38,819 nucleotides of DNA from assembly GCA_023954635.1 (NCBI GenBank), contig JAGSHI010000020.1, positions 1-38,819 of the forward strand. The letters run 5' to 3'. Below the pieces are notes generated by a model. That model saw only the letters and a program-made list of their open reading frames with translations, was not told the DNA's origin and made no database searches. Shown here one piece after another: positions 6,901-13,367 of this stretch. Positions within the stretch are counted from its first letter, which is position 1. Each line of letters opens with the position of its first letter. The stretch is from Bacteriovoracaceae bacterium. Lineage in GTDB: Bacteria > Bdellovibrionota > Bacteriovoracia > Bacteriovoracales > Bacteriovoracaceae. The translations under genes and the position numbers were made by a program.

Positions 6901-7087
6901 TGATTAACTTTATGGCATCTGTTATGACTTTAAAGTCTTTAACTTTATTCCAGTCACCACCTGGAAACATTTGGCAGTCCTCAGACCCAGTAATGTGTCC
7001 TTTTTCATACAGTTCACCAATTTGACCTGCATTGAACGGTCCAACGATTCGACCGGATGACAATTTAACTCTGTATTTCTTTTTCAT
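3938..7087 (-). CDS. GYF-domain / transmembrane / TPR-superhelix protein, last gene of the nuo operon
   Basis: The 1049-residue protein has four parts. Residues 1-60 resemble the GYF_2 (DUF4339) fold: YRVKLSSGR, then GPF at 16-18, a helix, and GGDW around 43-46. Residues 60-265 are a charged cytoplasmic linker rich in Glu and Pro, with the short motif [DE]xT[TV]V at 74, 155, 172 and 210. Residues 271-285 form one membrane helix after a lysine-rich stop, which predicts N-inside topology. Residues 340-1049 are some 14 or more TPR or TPR-like helix pairs, predicted periplasmic. The start overlaps the N' stop by four bases (ATGA), so it is coupled to the second complex I arm. Cytoplasmic GYF plus one helix plus a large periplasmic domain recalls the topology of Myxococcus gliding protein GltJ, but this is an analogy only. 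Function unknown. Confidence 0.75.
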   Translation of the reverse strand: MKKKYRVKLSSGRIVGPFNAGQIGELYEKGHITGSEDCQMFPGGDWNKVKDFKVITDAIKLIISKKKQAEDLQDKTTVDTLARVNLAKKLKSIKSEEEENPSEKLEEFKFSKEGNADVKVNYDELEKNYEKKQEEVETEPAPEPEEEEEEDEGVEKTVVLRRPVTSGEDDLDKTVVTRLPDPEPEPEPEPEEVEEPEEEEELEENVDYNEATVVANLNELLPSVKNESLIAEKEFQRKIIEEKEKISIPKREKKKKKEKGDGEEKKKPMKPIVAFAFLVIIWFLYTDEEKVKPVPQRITISFPVTFEVMDEVKSRESLAMGVETYSKGGYLNTVKAAILFKNSLSYQFRGNKALGWLILTYAEIFRNAKDKIKAANTLFKLLKIGRTRILKDINVAMGAARFYSEYKKYQTSINVIENFIRVGKPTVKLMALYMDVLRESGDLVKSRKVYDKLKDLPKKTIEVYLSLARFLELDERKDESYSLIQEGLKKFPNSVPMLLKFSDYQLEKGDYRKYKILLQRVEELGSEGSPIYYAKFLENMGMMSAINKNNVKAAELFNLALKIEESDVLRSKLAALSLGGDSSVENLILQSKVIELMKKARLSAQRKEWEKAFKTAIEAADLGPAYIPAQLLLSEIQVMRGYFESAISTLEKLRTENPLNVGINFKLIMAYIDSMKLADANKLINVVSQTKFRASYQYASVLGRYYNKRNNPVLTVKWLKESIKRYPLNDRDYFILAKVYLKNRKYDRAKQMLSESISLDPRNVDYRLTYARILYERSDIDAALGYLRDVLSENKDHPQILGEMAIYYYKSGQMKQFEEYKKRVENLVKKDQSFYEFLIKAAKLDERYKDVIKYARMLIKVNPGDLETRMTLGEYLFREKQYRSAIEIFLSITERLKSFPKTHYYLAKTYMAMGDAKKALEFAEEEVKLNPTLEFGYFVRAEANLKLKKWLDATKNYEKAISINGKYVEALLGLAAIKLRQNFNEESRELLLRAKKKEEGNPEIHKQLGYVYRASGQSGLAIESFETYLQIYPNAPDRGQIEGLIKQLK

Positions 7088-8430
7088 TTTAAACTATTTA
7101 ATAAAATAGTTGGTTTGACGCTTAAAACGACAAGAATAACCAACACTGTTGCACTGTACAATTGTAACCCAATTGTATCTTTCAACACAGTGTAATTATT
7201 AAGCCGACGCTCTGAAGAGTAACGATAAAATTTTAGGAAAAAAAGTCCTGCAATAACAACAGATCCTGCAGTAATAAACTCAAGTATATGTCCATTGGAA
7301 ACGAGAGACTTTAGAAGAAGAACCCTAATTTCAAATCCAGGAAACCCGGGAACTCCGACCATTGAACCCAAGCATATTAAGATGAGAACAAGGGGCAGTG
7401 GATTTTTAGGGATAAAAACATTTTCTGATGACTTCTCCAGATATTTTAAAGAATGGGGAATCAGAAGTGAAAAACTAATTCCTGTAATTAAAATATAAAG
7501 AACAGCAATTTCTTGGATCAATTCAGAATTTTCCAAAGTAAAAGTAAAAACTAAACATCCCATCAGAGCAGAATAAAGATAACTAACAGAGTCAAAGAAA
7601 TCTTTACCCCAAGCAGATATTAACGATGCATATACAATTGTTACAAAGCCAAGAATTCTTAAAACAAAGTAGAGGTACTCTTTATGTACGGGATCCATAT
7701 GACCAACGAGGGTCAGTAAAATTTTAACAGTAGCTAAATATATTCCTGATTTTACGATGAGTAAGCCAAGCGTGAACGTATCTACTTTTCCAGACCGAAC
7801 TATATCTGTGTCGTTACTATGAAATGGAAACACTCCTAGTTTTGATAGAAAATATATAAAAAACATAAGAACTGAAATGGAATACATTTCAGGTGCAACA
7901 ACTGATATTTCGGTGAGAGTAATATTGCCTGTAGAAATTCTTAGAAAGACCAGGAACAACAAAAAGAACCCTGCATAGAATTCGTTTTTTATAAACAATC
8001 GAAGAGAATTTAAACTTATATTCCGTCCTTCCTCTAACGCCATAAATCCAATCATAGAATAAAAAGTCATTTGCGATGATATAAAGAACAGAATAAGTGA
8101 GTTAAAACCAAGGCAACAAAGAATAGAAAAAATAGTAAAGCAAGAGACAATAGACTTTATAAGACCTTTACGAGTGTCTTCAATTAAAAAGAACCCGAGG
8201 ACCTGAATAACAACCAAAGCGATGGCCAATCGATACGAAAACCCAGACAGGTTATATATTTCTCCAAGCTTAATCTCGCCAAAGTTTACAATTTTGAACA
8301 GCAAAATTAATTGAAGTCCTCCAAAGAGTAGTTTAGAGATTCCATAATGAGAATATTTTGACACTCCAAACAATGTTATAGTGAAAAAAATTAAAAAGTA
8401 TATTCCAAGGAAATTTAATACTTCAATCAT
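7084..8430 (-). CDS. N': diverged NuoN-like antiporter subunit of a second complex I arm
   Basis: The 448-residue multi-helix membrane protein aligns with the intact NuoN of this operon (489 residues). The broken-helix segment K197-LGVFPFH204 matches NuoN K224-IACVPFH231, and K227 lies exactly 30 residues on, as K254 does in NuoN. Both channel lysines are thus kept. The essential glutamate of TM5 (E139 in NuoN, in YIGIETLSI) is Q120 here, and the TM12 lysine (GFVAK) is replaced by arginine (GFEIR). It overlaps M' by four bases upstream and the GYF-TPR gene by four bases downstream. An MrpD-like antiporter is possible from this gene alone, but the A'-H'-J' neighbours favour a complex I origin. 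Confidence 0.8.
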   Translation of the reverse strand: MIEVLNFLGIYFLIFFTITLFGVSKYSHYGISKLLFGGLQLILLFKIVNFGEIKLGEIYNLSGFSYRLAIALVVIQVLGFFLIEDTRKGLIKSIVSCFTIFSILCCLGFNSLILFFISSQMTFYSMIGFMALEEGRNISLNSLRLFIKNEFYAGFFLLFLVFLRISTGNITLTEISVVAPEMYSISVLMFFIYFLSKLGVFPFHSNDTDIVRSGKVDTFTLGLLIVKSGIYLATVKILLTLVGHMDPVHKEYLYFVLRILGFVTIVYASLISAWGKDFFDSVSYLYSALMGCLVFTFTLENSELIQEIAVLYILITGISFSLLIPHSLKYLEKSSENVFIPKNPLPLVLILICLGSMVGVPGFPGFEIRVLLLKSLVSNGHILEFITAGSVVIAGLFFLKFYRYSSERRLNNYTVLKDTIGLQLYSATVLVILVVLSVKPTILLNSLK

Positions 8431-9614
8431 ACTATCTTCTCCTCGGAAAATTCAGACTTTTTGAATAATCCCCTCGGAAGAGAGGACAAAATAGCCAAGA
8501 GTGATAGTATTCCCAGGATACCGAGGGGAGGTTGCTTTTCTAACACAATTTTTAATACAGATAAGATACGCTCTTGCATTGGCAAAAATGGAAAAGGGCC
8601 CACTAAGATGAAAATCAAAAGCCAATATACCGAAGTTAAGACTGCATTATCTTTAATCTTATATAAGTATGATTCAAATACTTCTCTTACAAAAAAGAAT
8701 AATAATAGTTGAAAATAAATATAGTAATTTGCCGTTTCAATTAGCTGACAGTTTAAGATACAGATAAAGAGAAGTACGAATTTAAGCTGAGAAAGCCTAT
8801 TGATTTGAGATTCTCTTTCATTATTTAAAATCAGATATATCGATATTGGAAAAGTTATACTTATAAAAATAAAAAAGTCTTCCATGTATGTATGATTCCA
8901 ACCAACGCTGGTTAAGAAATATTGCATAACAGAGAATACTCCTATCACTGAAATCAAGTTACTGCTCAATCTACTTTCAACAGGAATATCATCTTTTTTA
9001 GACTTGTGAAAAAGTTCTTCAAGGAATCCGAGACGTACAATGAGATATATAAAAATCAATACGTTTCTAATAAACACTGTTTTTAAATCAAAATCTTGGA
9101 GGAAAAAAACAATTGTTAACATCGTAATTGCTGAGCAAACGCCATTTTTCAAAAGGTAATATTGTCGAACTTCAGAATATTTTGCATCGAGATATCCCAA
9201 CACAACGATCAAGGAAACAAGATCTAAAACTATCATTCTCAAGATTAGTGAATTTACAAGAAACAAACCATAGAGCAATATTGGAAAAACAGACAAGCAC
9301 AGTATTTTCTTTTTAACTTCTACAATATTTTGTTTAGACAACACCCAAACCATAAGAGGGTAGATCAGGGATATCATTAATACTTCATCTATGCGAAGAC
9401 CTATCCCCACAGGAATTTCTATTATATTTCCTATTAAATATTCTTTATCTATCGGATTATTTACAATATTTTGATTTGAAAAGTAGAGACAAAGAGGTGA
9501 TGCAATAGCCGTTACGAGCAGGACCCAGCCTTCTTTCATTCGATTCATAATAAATGGCAACGCGATGGCCATTATTATAAAAAACAAAAATGTATACATA
9601 ACGTCTAACATCAT
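8427..9614 (-). CDS. M': shortened, diverged NuoM-like subunit
   Basis: A 395-residue membrane protein, against 515 for the intact NuoM. Position in the operon and weak local similarity identify it. GLRIDEVLM (72-80) fits NuoM GVDGISLPM, and SLILRMIVLD131 fits the TM5 segment ending in W143-E144, so the key glutamate appears to be aspartate. The TM7 lysine seems to be R194 (IVRLGF), but this part needs a two-residue gap and is tentative. The C-terminal third is shorter than in NuoM. It has four-base overlaps with both L' and N'. Without the neighbours one would call it only a hypothetical membrane protein. Confidence 0.65.
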   Translation of the reverse strand: MMLDVMYTFLFFIIMAIALPFIMNRMKEGWVLLVTAIASPLCLYFSNQNIVNNPIDKEYLIGNIIEIPVGIGLRIDEVLMISLIYPLMVWVLSKQNIVEVKKKILCLSVFPILLYGLFLVNSLILRMIVLDLVSLIVVLGYLDAKYSEVRQYYLLKNGVCSAITMLTIVFFLQDFDLKTVFIRNVLIFIYLIVRLGFLEELFHKSKKDDIPVESRLSSNLISVIGVFSVMQYFLTSVGWNHTYMEDFFIFISITFPISIYLILNNERESQINRLSQLKFVLLFICILNCQLIETANYYIYFQLLLFFFVREVFESYLYKIKDNAVLTSVYWLLIFILVGPFPFLPMQERILSVLKIVLEKQPPLGILGILSLLAILSSLPRGLFKKSEFSEEKIV

Positions 9615-11224
9615 AAAATCAACTTAATATAAAAAATTAGAATTATAGCGGTCAAAACCATCGCATATAATAAATTAGAATTTATCCCCTTGGGTCGAAT
9701 ACGGCTTAACCACCAACCAATATTTCCCAACACATCAACAAGAAATAATACCGGATAAACAAATGCCCCCCTCAATACTAACTCAAGTCCATTTCGAGTT
9801 GGGACGCTTAATCGATACATATTAATAGTGAAACTTTTATCCTCTACGTTAATTCTCTTAACAATAGTCCCCTTAAGTACAAACCTAACCCTTTCGATTG
9901 ATGAGTTGTTTAATAGACCCTTCCTTCTTAGAGTGACAAATACTGCTCCAAGTACAACGGGTAATAAAATTGAACAAAAGAATAATATATTTTTTAAACG
10001 CCAATTGACCCCAGGGTCCCCAGAGATCTCTAACCCAATTTTTTTCATTAAGATAAATGAATTACTTTCTGCAAAAACATCAGGAATTGTTAAATAGTAC
10101 GAAGTTCCAATAACCAAAAGGATTAGTAATGATTCACAGATATCTAAAGGTAACGGGCGATCACTATGTTCAGGTTCCATAAATTTATCATAAAGTTGAT
10201 CAATCGATATCCAAAATAGATATAAAGCAACAACCACGAAAGGAAGAAGGTAAAGCAAGCTAGCGTCCCTGGCCACAAACTCTGTTATCAAGAAATATAA
10301 GCTCCATCCGCCAGGGAAAAATGGCGCAAGACACAAACCACAAAGGAGTATGAGAGATGTAATTTTTTTTATCTTAATAAAATTTCCATTCTCAATAAAC
10401 TCTAAGCTCATTATTGCCCAAGATGCTAAATAAATGACCCATATAACGGATACTACTCCCGTAGATAAGATCAGCCCCAGAGCAGTTACATAGCATGAGA
10501 GAAGTAGGCCCTTGTGTTTATTTATCTTTTCTCCGCTAAACTCTAGACCAGCAAAAAGAAGCCCAAGGGCCATAAAAGCTAAACCAAAGTATTCTTTTAA
10601 ATCACCGTATTCTGAAGACAATACGTAAGGAACAATAAAGCCAAGCTCTGCTAAAACAAATATTAATTCAACAAACGAGCTATCTTTTTTATTTTCAAAA
10701 TTAAATTTATAAAAAAGAATTTTTATAAAGATTGTTATCATCACCATGATGAAGGCATATTCCGCAGGTAAAACGTATAAAGTAATGAGCAAGGCTGAGA
10801 ATAATAAAAACATGAATTTTACAGCAACTTCGTTTCTAAGCGACTCTCTTGGTAAAAAGATTGTCGATAAAGAAGAAACAAGTAAGTAGGAAAGTATATT
10901 TCCAGAACAAAAAGATAAAGAAAGTATCAATATCGGTATTGTAAATTTTGAGTCATTTAAAAAGACATTCGGGATAAACAATAAAAATATTGCAAAAAAT
11001 ATTATTGAGGTCCCGGTGACACTAAAACTAAGTCCCGTGTCAAAGAGGTTTATTTCTTCTGATCCGACCACACCAAAGGTAACAAACCCAAGAATAGTAA
11101 TCGTTACCAAATGAGTAAATAGTCTAACATACTGAGGGTTTGACTGAACCCAATCCTTAGCCTTCTTATTGAAAAGACTTAGGGCAAATAGTAAATATAT
11201 TATAACAATTGATATAACTATCAT
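9611..11224 (-). CDS. L': diverged NuoL-like subunit
   Basis: The 537-residue membrane protein corresponds to NuoL (723 residues in this operon). SGNILSYLLVSSL (107-119) aligns without gaps to NuoL SDNLLSVFIFWEL (143-155). This places S118 where NuoL has the functional E154, so the TM5 glutamate is lost. An intramembrane lysine (K168) may correspond to NuoL K244, though a gap of about 40 residues lies between. A C-terminal amphipathic stretch and a final membrane helix are kept, recalling the NuoL lateral helix and its anchor. It overlaps K' and M' by four bases each. Family assignment rests on position, hydrophobicity and these short matches. Confidence 0.65.
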   Translation of the reverse strand: MIVISIVIIYLLFALSLFNKKAKDWVQSNPQYVRLFTHLVTITILGFVTFGVVGSEEINLFDTGLSFSVTGTSIIFFAIFLLFIPNVFLNDSKFTIPILILSLSFCSGNILSYLLVSSLSTIFLPRESLRNEVAVKFMFLLFSALLITLYVLPAEYAFIMVMITIFIKILFYKFNFENKKDSSFVELIFVLAELGFIVPYVLSSEYGDLKEYFGLAFMALGLLFAGLEFSGEKINKHKGLLLSCYVTALGLILSTGVVSVIWVIYLASWAIMSLEFIENGNFIKIKKITSLILLCGLCLAPFFPGGWSLYFLITEFVARDASLLYLLPFVVVALYLFWISIDQLYDKFMEPEHSDRPLPLDICESLLILLVIGTSYYLTIPDVFAESNSFILMKKIGLEISGDPGVNWRLKNILFFCSILLPVVLGAVFVTLRRKGLLNNSSIERVRFVLKGTIVKRINVEDKSFTINMYRLSVPTRNGLELVLRGAFVYPVLFLVDVLGNIGWWLSRIRPKGINSNLLYAMVLTAIILIFYIKLIL

Positions 11225-11520
11225 TGCACCCTGATCTTCATATCTTCAGTCATTAATGTCTTTTTGGACTTATAAAACTTTACTGAAAACATTATTCCCA
11301 TTGCTAACTGGATAACGCTATAGAGAATGAGAATCAGAGGAAGATGAAATTGCTCAGTAGTTTTCATCTCTCCTTGGAGTACTAAAAACATCAAAGCTGT
11401 GGTTATTGTCATAATTGTTAGGCAAAGGATTGATGTTAGAATATTTCTCTTAAGGATCACTCCGGCCATTCCCATAAAAAAGAGAATAAGAAGAGGGTAT
11501 AATTCTTTATTTATCATCAT
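11221..11520 (-). CDS. K': diverged NuoK-like subunit lacking both key glutamates
   Basis: A 99-residue, three-helix protein that aligns along its whole length with the intact NuoK (101 residues): LKRNILTSIL matches ARKNIIAILL, and IQLAMGIM matches AEAAVGLA. In NuoK two membrane glutamates (E36 and E73 here) are needed for proton transfer. The equivalent positions in K' are T35 and Q71, so both charges are gone. MrpC/MnhC is the only other family of this size and fold. Two adjacent ATG codons (11520 and 11517) could start it. It overlaps J' by 14 bases and L' by four. Confidence 0.75.
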   Translation of the reverse strand: MMINKELYPLLILFFMGMAGVILKRNILTSILCLTIMTITTALMFLVLQGEMKTTEQFHLPLILILYSVIQLAMGIMFSVKFYKSKKTLMTEDMKIRVQ

Positions 11521-11971
11521 CGAATAACCCCACGAGTAGAACGATACCCAATAACATCATCATGGTAATCACCAAGATGACAGCATATTCTTGCTGAATA
11601 TCTGTTTTTAAATGTGCTTTTTCGATTAGACCTTTTTTTTCTGTTAAATGAATAACTAAACTAATTCCGCCAAGAGTGAATGCAGTGAAAATCATTCCCA
11701 CGACAGGAGTTATGTTTTTCTTATATGCTTTTTGAAACTCTTTTTCTAAGTCTACATTCATAAATAGCTGCAAACAGATCATTAAAGTTGAAACGAGTAA
11801 TAAAAACAGGACAATCGTCGAGTCCATAATATTGTTTTTCAATATGAATGTTATAAAGACGAGAAAAGAAAAACCAAAAAATGTAAATCCAGAGATTAGT
11901 GGTAGCCTCGAAAATATCGATGTCGCCCCAACAATCAAGATACCCAATAAAAGATAGAACATTATACCCAT
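11507..11971 (-). CDS. J': diverged NuoJ-like subunit
   Basis: 154 residues from the ATG at 11971, chosen because AAAGGAGAT precedes it at good distance; a longer frame reaching 12046 would run deep into H'. The protein has about five membrane helices and a charged loop near residues 74-88. The NuoJ TM3 segment with the conserved Y62-V-G-G65 pi-bulge motif aligns with L57-L-L-V60, so the flexible glycines used in complex I coupling are absent. It lies between H' and K', exactly as nuoJ lies between nuoH and nuoK, and overlaps H' by ten bases. Confidence 0.65.
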   Translation of the reverse strand: MGIMFYLLLGILIVGATSIFSRLPLISGFTFFGFSFLVFITFILKNNIMDSTIVLFLLLVSTLMICLQLFMNVDLEKEFQKAYKKNITPVVGMIFTAFTLGGISLVIHLTEKKGLIEKAHLKTDIQQEYAVILVITMMMLLGIVLLVGLFDDDK

Positions 11972-13011
11972 CCTATCTCCTTTAATAATTTGAAAACATA
12001 AGTTCCAAGTGCATTTAGCAAAAGCACAGGCGTCCAAAACTTCCACGCCTTATTAAGCAGCTGGTCTGTTCTGAGTTTTGGAATAAGCCATTTTACACTT
12101 GAGCTTAATGCAAGAATTATCATTGATTTTGTCATCAATGATCCAATTTGAACGAAGTAGAGAGAATTCGGAAAGTTTTCTATTAGAAACTCACTTCCTG
12201 GTATTACGTCATAGCCCCCCAAAAAAAGATGGCAAAAAAGTATGGAGTGACAAAAAAGGTTTATACGCTCTGAAATACTCGTCATATAAAGAGTTACAGA
12301 GTTCATATAAAAACCAAGATTGAACCTTGTTCCAGAAAGCTCAAAATTAAATATATTTTTAAGATACAAGGCCTTGACTGTAATATAGTAAAAATAGGCG
12401 AGGGCCACTATAGGCTGCAAATATATGCCATTAAGGTCAAGCTTTCCAAAGAGGACCTTATTTTGAATATTGTTTATCTGATGAAAATCTGCTGATTGAT
12501 AGGTAACTGTCATTATTAAAGTAATAATTAAGAACAAAAGTTCTATTGAAAAAAACTGCATGATTTTTTTTAAGTTACCCAAAATCGCTAAGTTATTATT
12601 TACACTCCAACCAATTAATATATGTGTAACTACGCTAACTTCAACCAGTGCAAGAAACATGAATACAGAGTTCGTATCTGAGAAAATTTCTGATTTTAAA
12701 ATCGCTCTGTTATAAACAAGGGGTTCACAGAACGTTAGAACCGCTAATGGCAATAATGATACTCCAAAGTGAAGCATCGGCATGAACAAACTTTTTGAGA
12801 GACTGCCCGTTTTATAATAGGCTAATTCTTTAAAAAATGAGTGAAAGAATCCCATTGGTCGAATCTTAATGCTATTTATTGATTTACCTATGCTCTTAGA
12901 TGAATACAAGTTGAGAAGAGACTTTTCTACAACGACTGCAATCAATATCGATAGCCCACATACAACAGCAAGAAAAATCATTTTTAATGGTAGGATATAC
13001 AGGTCAGTCAT
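11962..13011 (-). CDS. H': diverged NuoH-like subunit
   Basis: A 349-residue membrane protein, against 398 for the intact NuoH. Clear landmarks remain: VEKS (28-31) for AERK, a GWSVNNNLAI-to-SIE block for GGYSSNSKWS-to-SYE, LGGYDV for LGGYQV, and the C-terminal LRTDQLLNKAWKFWTP for LRVDQLMTLCWKYLTP. The cytoplasmic loops that hold the quinone channel and bind the peripheral arm are not conserved: RQGPNRVGPFG and the ETNRAPFDLPEAE acidic funnel are both lost. It is thus unlikely to form a quinone site with NuoB/NuoD. The start overlaps the A' stop by eight bases. Confidence 0.8.
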   Translation of the reverse strand: MTDLYILPLKMIFLAVVCGLSILIAVVVEKSLLNLYSSKSIGKSINSIKIRPMGFFHSFFKELAYYKTGSLSKSLFMPMLHFGVSLLPLAVLTFCEPLVYNRAILKSEIFSDTNSVFMFLALVEVSVVTHILIGWSVNNNLAILGNLKKIMQFFSIELLFLIITLIMTVTYQSADFHQINNIQNKVLFGKLDLNGIYLQPIVALAYFYYITVKALYLKNIFNFELSGTRFNLGFYMNSVTLYMTSISERINLFCHSILFCHLFLGGYDVIPGSEFLIENFPNSLYFVQIGSLMTKSMIILALSSSVKWLIPKLRTDQLLNKAWKFWTPVLLLNALGTYVFKLLKEIGWV

Positions 13012-13354
13012 CTAGACGAATTCCCCCAGATGCCCTTGCGATCAAATAACCAACAATAGTGACAATTAATATCCAACAGCTCATAAGTAGATAAGGCCAA
13101 TTTTCTTTTCCGAACCCAAAATGTACTCTAAGCATTATCAAGAGTGAGATACAAACTGATAAAAAACTAAACAGTATTGAGAGAGTAAAGTAATTATTCT
13201 TATGGCGATTTGTTTTTCGAATAAAGCTTTTAACGCCGCTTTCTAGAGATTCTACTTCTTTTTTAGAGTAAGACTTGGACTTTAAGACGAGGGCCACAGC
13301 AATTGGAATACCAACTGCTGAGAAAATAAAGATAAAGAAGTGTTGAAGATCCAT
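13004..13354 (-). CDS. A': diverged NuoA-like subunit
   Basis: A 116-residue, three-helix protein aligning with the intact NuoA (148 residues) through the central part without gaps. The loop motif Y46-E-C-G49 is L37-E-S-G40 here, removing the conserved cysteine that reports the active/deactive state in mitochondrial ND3. The membrane motif F74-D-V-E77 becomes L65-S-V-C68, so both acidic residues of the E-channel are lost. It is the first gene of the second set, 13 bases after nuoN, which shows that the two sets are transcribed together. Confidence 0.75.
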   Translation of the reverse strand: MDLQHFFIFIFSAVGIPIAVALVLKSKSYSKKEVESLESGVKSFIRKTNRHKNNYFTLSILFSFLSVCISLLIMLRVHFGFGKENWPYLLMSCWILIVTIVGYLIARASGGIRLDD

Positions 13355-13367
13355 TCAACTTATTTTC

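Noticed and set aside
12099-12323. Plus-strand frame opposite H'
   Set aside because: Antisense shadow of a membrane-protein gene; no ribosome binding site or domain.
7084-13354. Mrp/Mnh sodium-proton antiporter operon as the identity of the second set
   Set aside because: Mrp has relatives of L, N/M and K only, plus small MrpE, F and G. Here relatives of NuoA, NuoH and NuoJ are present in complex I order and no MrpE/F/G is seen.
7084-13354. Hydrogenase-4 or formate hydrogenlyase membrane arm
   Set aside because: No hydrogenase large or small subunit genes adjoin, and those arms do not have separate NuoA- and NuoJ-type subunits in this order.
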